A DNA stretch of 62,900 nt from Aminobacter sp. AP02 (GTDB lineage Bacteria > Pseudomonadota > Alphaproteobacteria > Rhizobiales > Rhizobiaceae). Location: contig NZ_QGGX01000025.1 in NCBI RefSeq assembly GCF_003148805.1, positions 1 through 62,900 of the forward strand, read 5' to 3'. This document shows positions 58,601 to 62,900 of the stretch, in pieces (within the stretch, counting starts at the first letter, position 1; every line of letters starts with the position of its first letter). A model generated the notes under the pieces. It had not been told where the DNA came from, searched no databases, and saw only the letters and a program-made list of their open reading frames with translations. The position numbers were made by a program, and so were the translations under genes.

Positions 58601-58805
58601 AAAGCCGAAATCGGCCATCGAGCTGTCCGAAGAGGCATGGACCCGGCTGGAGCAGCTCTTGCTGCACTACAACGATCCAACCACCGGTTATCTCTCCCGT
58701 GCCCTGCCCTTCCGCGAAGGCGAGACGGACGGCGACTACGACCATCTCGCCCGCGTGCTCGAATGGTCGGCCGGCGGTGACGGCGGTGCGGAGGGCGAGG
58801 AATGA
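55683..58805 (+). CDS. addB: double-strand break repair protein AddB
   Basis: This 1040-residue protein is the AddB subunit of the alphaproteobacterial AddAB helicase-nuclease. The N-terminal part is helicase-like but its P-loop is degenerate (FLPTLAQALLDGRL, VYVPTRRAARALRG). The C-terminal RecB-type nuclease has GTLFHDILHLF and ILDYKTGSSPSKAQAHTLVSPQLALEGALL. I see only one cysteine around the nuclease (RHCFAEA), so the iron-sulfur staple of Bacillus AddB seems absent. It overlaps murU and addA by 4 bp each. Confidence 0.96.
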   Translation: MSGRASPRVYSIPPGIPFLPTLAQALLDGRLIPDFRYAGDPLSLADVTIYVPTRRAARALRGVFVDAAGGGSAILPVIKPLGEFDEDEAAFEAEGSGALDLAPPVSSTDRLLLLAPLVRAWKRRLPAHVAALFEEEIVVPASAADAIWLARDLAGLMDEIETEGSDWSRLAGLVTGELSGWWQVTLDFLSIVTRAWPEMLKERGQSNPAAHRSALIRLEAERLKRNPPAGPVIAAGSTGSIPATAELLAAIARLPRGAVVLPGLDATLDQRAYETITEGARASVLGHPQYGLAKLLGKIGILRHDVEDLAIPSQAMVRRASIVGEALRPAETTDAWADKRGAVDDAEIADALAGVTLLEAAHERDEAAAIAIALRQAVAEPGHRAALVTGDRNLARRVASELRRFGIQADDSGGMPLANTPPAALLRTMLDAAFRPGDPVAVLSLLKHPLLRLGLQRAAVRRAAETLELVVLRGGVGRPDIAGLAEAFDGRMTDVAGGSRKPFWFDRITVRRIEEARDIATRLVTGLAPLFAFRGDASVELAAIVKATVEALENLGRDELGGLGTLCDGDAGAKLAEALRSLVAAQASFTFAADEWPDVMDALVAPEAVKPAQGADRAIAIWGALEARLQTVDTLVIGGLNEGSWPRKAEADRFMSRVMKSGIDLEPPERRIGLAAHDFQMAMGAKNVVLSRSARSGDAPAVPSRWLQRLLTYTGPDHAAILRKRGEKLLHWARALDAGQKTDFAARPDPKPPVAVRPRRFSITEIETLRRDPYAVYARRILGLSAIDPLVRDPGAAERGTLFHDILHLFSSTIVDPRAPNAFEALIAAGRHCFAEAALPADVEAVWWPRFERLAVNILVWERSRAEAVASRHAEEGASAVEVGLTGITLSGRADRIDVLAGGMADILDYKTGSSPSKAQAHTLVSPQLALEGALLRRGAFRELGQREPSQLAFVRLKPNGEVFEESILEHNRKPKSAIELSEEAWTRLEQLLLHYNDPTTGYLSRALPFREGETDGDYDHLARVLEWSAGGDGGAEGEE

Positions 58806-61800
58806 AGAAGAAGTTCTTCGTGCCCCAGGAGACCGCGGACCGTCAGGCGCGCGCCTCCGATCCGGGCAACTCGGTCTGGGTGTCGGCCAATGCCGGCTCG
58901 GGCAAGACGCACGTGCTGTCGCAACGTGTGATGCGGCTTCTGCTGCGCGGCACCGACCCCTCGAAGATCCTGTGCCTGACCTATACGCGTGCCGCCGCCG
59001 CCAACATGTCGAACCGCGTCTTTGCCAACCTGTCCGAATGGACCATGCTGCCCGACGCCGATCTGGCCGAGCGCATAGCGGCTCTCGATGGCGCTCGTCC
59101 TGACGCGGCCAAGCTGCGCCGTGCAAGGCGGCTGTTTGCCGAGGCGCTGGAAACACCTGGTGGCCTCAAGATCCAGACCATCCACGCCTTCTGCGAGTCG
59201 GTGCTGCACCAGTTTCCGCTCGAGGCCAACATTGCCGCCCATTTCGAGATGCTCGACGCGCAAATGGAGGCGACCCTGTTCGCCACCGCGCGCCGTGACA
59301 TGGTCACCGGTGCCGGCGAGCGCAATCCGGAGCTCGCCGAGGCCTTCGCCAAGGTGCTGGAGCGCGGCGGCGAAGCCGGGCTCGACGCGCTGCTTGCCGA
59401 GATCGTGCGCAAGCGCGACGGCCTGCGCGCCTTCATCGCCCAGGTCCAGGATTTCAGCTGGCCGTTCGGTGCGCTCTACGAAGAGTTCGGGTTTTCGCCC
59501 GACGACAGTGCTGAAGCCATCGCCGCTTCGATCTGGCCACTGCCGGGGTTCGAGCCGGCATTCTTCAATACTTTCGCTGCCGCTGCCGAAGCAACCGACG
59601 CGCGCAGCGTGCTCAACAACATCCTGCCCTATGCTCGCCTCGCTTATGCCGAAGCCGACCCCGTCCGCCGGCTTTCGCTCCTGCGCGATGCCTTCCTCAA
59701 GGCCGACGGCGACCCCTACAATCCCTCCAGCGCCTTCAAGAAGGCGCTGCTCGACCGGCTGCCCGATCTGGCGGAGCGCTATGCGGCGACGGCAACCGCC
59801 ATCATCGACGCTGCCGACCGGCTGGCCCATTTCCGCATGCTGGAAGCGACACAGGCAGCGCTGACCATCGCCGATTGGCTGATTGCCCGTTACCAGCGGC
59901 TGAAGACAGGGCGCGGCTTGCTCGACTTCAACGATCTCATCACCCGCACCGTCAACTTGCTGGCGCGGCCCGACGCCGGGCCATGGGTGCAATACAAGCT
60001 CGACAAGGGCATCGACCACATCCTGCTCGACGAAGCGCAAGACACGAGCCCGGATCAATGGGACGTGGTGAAGCGTCTTGCCGCAGAGTTCTTCTCGGGC
60101 TTCAGCGCCCGCGACAACGTCCACCGCACTATCTTTGCCGTCGGCGACGAAAAGCAGTCCATCTATTCGTTCCAGGGTGCCGCACCCGAATCCTTCGACA
60201 ATTCCAAGCATGAATTCGCCGCCCGCATTCGCGATGCCGATGCTCGTTTCGAGGACGTCACGCTGACATGGTCGTTCCGTTCGACCGACGACGTGCTCTC
60301 GGCTGTCGACCGAGTCTTTGAAGATACCAGCGTCCGTCGTGGCGTCACCCGCGCGCCCGAGCCGCCGAGCCACAAGGCGATCCGAGCCGGTGCTCCCGGT
60401 TATGCCGAGGTCTGGCCCTCGGTCGGCGCCGATGCCGTCGACGAGCCCGACGACTGGCGCAAGCCCATCGACCACACCCATGCCCCGGCCGTGGTCGTCG
60501 CCGAACAGGTCGCTGCCACCATCCGAAAATGGCTCGACGAGCGCGAAATCATCGAAGGCACCGGCAAGCGCCTGCGCGCCGGCGACGTCATGGTTCTGGT
60601 GCGCAAGCGCGACCGCTTCGTGCATGCGCTGTCACGCGCGCTGAAGCGCCGCGACATCCCCGTTGCCGGTGCCGACCGGCTGAGCCTGCCTGGGCACATA
60701 GCGGTCAAGGACCTGATCGCGCTTGGACGTTTCCTGATCCAGCCCGAAGACGACCTGTCGCTGGCCGCCGTGCTGCGCAGTCCGATCTTCGGCCTGTCGG
60801 AGGACGCGCTGTTTGTCCTTTCGGCCAATCGCGGTACCGGACGGTCGCTGATCGCCTCGCTGCGCGACCAGGCGGAAACCGACGCAGGGTTCAAGGCGGT
60901 TGCCGACCAGTTGGAAGCCTGGGCGACGGAAGCCGCATTCCGGCCGATCTTCGAGTTCTATTCCGGCGTGTTGTCAGGCGGCCGCGACCTTGATGGCGTG
61001 CGCAAGAAGATGATTTCGCGCCTTGGCCAGGAGGCTGGCGACATCCTCGACGAGTTCCTCAATTTCTGCCTGGCGGAGGAGCGGACTGGCCTTCCGGGCC
61101 TCGAATCCTTCCTGTCGACGCTGGAAAACGCCGGTCCCGAGATCAAGCGCGAGATGGACCAGACGCGCGACGAGGTCCGCATCATGACCGTGCACGCCGC
61201 CAAGGGCCTGGAGGCGCCGGTGGTGTTTCTGGTCGACAGCGGCTCGGCTCCGTTCAGCGACCAGCATCTGCCGCGCCTGATGCCGTTTGTGCCGCGTGGA
61301 AAACACTGGCAGGGCAAGGGCTATCTCTGGCGTGCCGGTTCCGATGTCGCCAACGCCTTTTCGAAAGGCGCAAGCGCCTTGGCCAAGGACCTCGCCGACG
61401 ACGAGTACCGACGGCTGCTCTATGTCGGCATGACGCGCGCCGAAGACCGGCTGATCGTCTGCGGTTATCACGGCAAGCGCCAGCCGGGCCTGAACACCTG
61501 GCATTCGATCGTCAGCCGCGCGCTGTCTGTGGCGCCCGAGAGCGAGGAGCGTGGCCATCCTGTCATCACCGACAAGGTGGTACATCGCTTCCGCGTCACC
61601 CCCTTGCCCAAGACGCCGCTTGTGGCAGCGGAACCGGAGGCTGGCGAAAGGTCGCCCGTCGAGCCGTTGCCGCAAAGCCTCTTTGCCGCGCCGCCGCCTT
61701 TCGAGGACCTGCCGCGGCCGCTGTCGCCGTCGGGCGCATCGGCTCTGATCGATGAAACGCGGGAAACGCTGATTTCAGGACGTTCGCCGGTGCTCGATGC

Positions 61801-62338
61801 CGATGGCGAGCCGGGCTTTGCCATCGCGCGTGGCTCGGCCTTGCATCGCCTGCTGCAGATGTTGCCGCGTCTTGACGCTGAGGACCGTGCGGCAGCCGCC
61901 GAGCGATACCTCTCCCGCGTCGGCCAGGACTGGCCGGAAAAGGAACGCATCGGCGCCATTGCCTCGGTGCTGGCCATTCTCGACGACCCGCGCTTTGCGC
62001 CACTTTTTTCGCCGACGTCGCGGGCCGAGGTGTCGATCATGGGCAGCCTCGATGTGCGCGGCAAACCGCGCTCTGTTTCGGGCAAGATCGACAGGCTGGC
62101 GATCGCCGATAACGAGGTTTTGATCGTCGACTACAAGACCAACCGCCCTCCACCGGCCACGATGGAGGAAGTGCCGGACGCCTATGTCGTGCAGCTTGCG
62201 CTTTATCGCGCTTTGCTCAAGCCGCTATATCCAGGCAAGCCGGTTTCGGCGGCACTTCTGTTCACGGAGGCGCCACGGCTGATCGCTGTTCCGGCCGAGG
62301 CGATGGACGCGGCGCTTGTTCGACTCGCCGAGGCGTGA
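58802..62338 (+). CDS. addA: double-strand break repair helicase AddA
   Basis: This 1178-residue UvrD-like helicase-nuclease processes DNA ends for RecA. Motif I is ANAGSGKTHVLSQRVMRLLL; LLDEAQDTSPDQW, GDEKQSIYSFQGA, TVHAAKGLEAPVVFLVD and LLYVGMTRAEDRLI are helicase motifs II, III, V and VI. The nuclease motif VLIVDYKTNRPPP is near the C-terminus, with GSALHRLLQ before it. It replaces RecBCD in this group. trxA follows after 75 bp. Confidence 0.97.
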   Translation: MKKKFFVPQETADRQARASDPGNSVWVSANAGSGKTHVLSQRVMRLLLRGTDPSKILCLTYTRAAAANMSNRVFANLSEWTMLPDADLAERIAALDGARPDAAKLRRARRLFAEALETPGGLKIQTIHAFCESVLHQFPLEANIAAHFEMLDAQMEATLFATARRDMVTGAGERNPELAEAFAKVLERGGEAGLDALLAEIVRKRDGLRAFIAQVQDFSWPFGALYEEFGFSPDDSAEAIAASIWPLPGFEPAFFNTFAAAAEATDARSVLNNILPYARLAYAEADPVRRLSLLRDAFLKADGDPYNPSSAFKKALLDRLPDLAERYAATATAIIDAADRLAHFRMLEATQAALTIADWLIARYQRLKTGRGLLDFNDLITRTVNLLARPDAGPWVQYKLDKGIDHILLDEAQDTSPDQWDVVKRLAAEFFSGFSARDNVHRTIFAVGDEKQSIYSFQGAAPESFDNSKHEFAARIRDADARFEDVTLTWSFRSTDDVLSAVDRVFEDTSVRRGVTRAPEPPSHKAIRAGAPGYAEVWPSVGADAVDEPDDWRKPIDHTHAPAVVVAEQVAATIRKWLDEREIIEGTGKRLRAGDVMVLVRKRDRFVHALSRALKRRDIPVAGADRLSLPGHIAVKDLIALGRFLIQPEDDLSLAAVLRSPIFGLSEDALFVLSANRGTGRSLIASLRDQAETDAGFKAVADQLEAWATEAAFRPIFEFYSGVLSGGRDLDGVRKKMISRLGQEAGDILDEFLNFCLAEERTGLPGLESFLSTLENAGPEIKREMDQTRDEVRIMTVHAAKGLEAPVVFLVDSGSAPFSDQHLPRLMPFVPRGKHWQGKGYLWRAGSDVANAFSKGASALAKDLADDEYRRLLYVGMTRAEDRLIVCGYHGKRQPGLNTWHSIVSRALSVAPESEERGHPVITDKVVHRFRVTPLPKTPLVAAEPEAGERSPVEPLPQSLFAAPPPFEDLPRPLSPSGASALIDETRETLISGRSPVLDADGEPGFAIARGSALHRLLQMLPRLDAEDRAAAAERYLSRVGQDWPEKERIGAIASVLAILDDPRFAPLFSPTSRAEVSIMGSLDVRGKPRSVSGKIDRLAIADNEVLIVDYKTNRPPPATMEEVPDAYVVQLALYRALLKPLYPGKPVSAALLFTEAPRLIAVPAEAMDAALVRLAEA

Positions 62339-62413
62339 CACAAGAACTGCTTGACCACGGGTCCGCCCACTACCACATATGGCGCGACAGCTAACCGCAA
62401 GAGGATCGGCATT

Positions 62414-62737
62414 ATGGCCACCGTCAAGATCGACAACAGCAATTTCAAGTCCGGCGTGCTCGAGGCCAAGGAGCCCGTCGTCGTCGATTTCTGGGCTGAA
62501 TGGTGCGGCCCCTGCAAGATGATCGGCCCGTCGCTCGAAGAGATTTCCAACGAGCTCGCCGGCAAGGTCAAGATCACCAAGGTCAACATCGACGAGAACC
62601 CCGAGATCGCCGCCCAGTTCGGCGTCCGCTCGATTCCGACGCTGATGATCTTCAAGGATGGCGAAGTCGCCGACATCAAGGTTGGCGCCGCCCCCAAGAC
62701 CGCGCTGTCGAGCTGGATCAACGGCAACGTCGCCTGA
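62414..62737 (+). CDS. trxA: thioredoxin 1
   Basis: This 107-residue redox protein has the active site WCGPCK ([21 protein letters not shown]), the cis-Pro in IPTLMIF and the usual NIDENPE turn. It reduces disulfides of ribonucleotide reductase and others. The frame opens at 62351, but ATG 62414 gives the family N-terminus. A terminator follows. Confidence 0.97.
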   Translation: MATVKIDNSNFKSGVLEAKEPVVVDFWAEWCGPCKMIGPSLEEISNELAGKVKITKVNIDENPEIAAQFGVRSIPTLMIFKDGEVADIKVGAAPKTALSSWINGNVA

Positions 62738-62766
62738 TACTTGCTGCGCAGTTCCCGAATGTGAAA

Positions 62767-62788
62767 AAGCCCGGTTGAGACCGGGCTT
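62767..62788 (+). terminator. intrinsic terminator after trxA
   Basis: Arms AAGCCCGG and CCGGGCTT with a 6-nt loop are followed by CTCTTTT; A-rich sequence on the other side may let it work both ways. To its right (62789-62900) I see no recognisable gene. Confidence 0.88.
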
Positions 62789-62900
62789 CTCTTTTGGGGC
62801 GGCACCTGTCAAGCACAGCTTTCCGCCCTGTGCTTGCGAGGCACATGCTGATTGTTTTGGTTGCGGTAGTTGTTGTCGATCTCTCGGCGCGTGCTGATCG

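Noticed and set aside
62809-62900. Open minus-strand frame of about 30 codons at the right edge
   Set aside because: It could be the end of a gene entering from the right, but the short polar peptide matches nothing I recognise.

Overview
This window reads as chromosomal DNA of an alphaproteobacterium of the order Hyphomicrobiales, most likely Phyllobacteriaceae near Mesorhizobium or Aminobacter. That placement is inferred from gene content and order: FnrN with ccoNOQP-fixGHIS, parAB-rsmG-mnmGE, hemE facing ppsR, ChvG/ChvI beside a truncated HprK, and divL beside addAB. It is GC-rich and densely coded. I see no tRNA, rRNA, insertion sequence, prophage or CRISPR array. Almost every gene has a recognisable conserved family.

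Left part (1-11.2 kb): the first codons of a UDP-glucose dehydrogenase gene, then a microaerobic respiration block. hemN and fnrN diverge from one FNR/FixK-type anaerobox. A hemerythrin-like gene and ccoN diverge from a second. A third box precedes ccoG. The cbb3 oxidase structural genes (ccoNOQP) and assembly genes (ccoG, fixH, fixI, and a 46-residue fixS) follow in order.

Origin domain (11.2-25 kb): holA, then parB-parA-rsmG-mnmG-mnmE on the minus strand, a DUF255 protein, rho, hemJ and hemE. A 400-bp non-coding region between hemE and ppsR has the gene context of the chromosome origin in Caulobacter and rhizobia, with a perfect DnaA box, weaker boxes, an AT-rich stretch and seven GANTC sites. 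Six parS-like sites lie in the window: three between mnmE and mnmG, and one each inside rsmG, hemE and hisH.

Middle (23.6-43.3 kb): ppsR, maf-aroE-coaE-dnaQ, secB, fxsA, a Tim44-domain gene, mltA, an Smr-domain gene, an XRE regulator, and a DUF1402 gene with lytic-transglycosylase-like motifs. The hslV and hslU protease genes are split by three small genes. Then come hisB-DUF2628-hisHAFE-coaA, alkB, a BON-LysM gene and arfB.

Right part (43.3-62.9 kb): pckA diverges from chvI-chvG, which leads into hprK, an EIIA of the mannose family and HPr (an incomplete, regulatory-type PTS). Then come ahcY and a large PAS kinase with Tyr in place of the phospho-accepting His (DivL-type). A TsaE-sugar kinase fusion, a MurU-like nucleotidyltransferase, addB, addA and trxA finish the window. 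The main themes are low-oxygen respiration, replication origin and segregation, cell-cycle and envelope signalling, and recombination repair.
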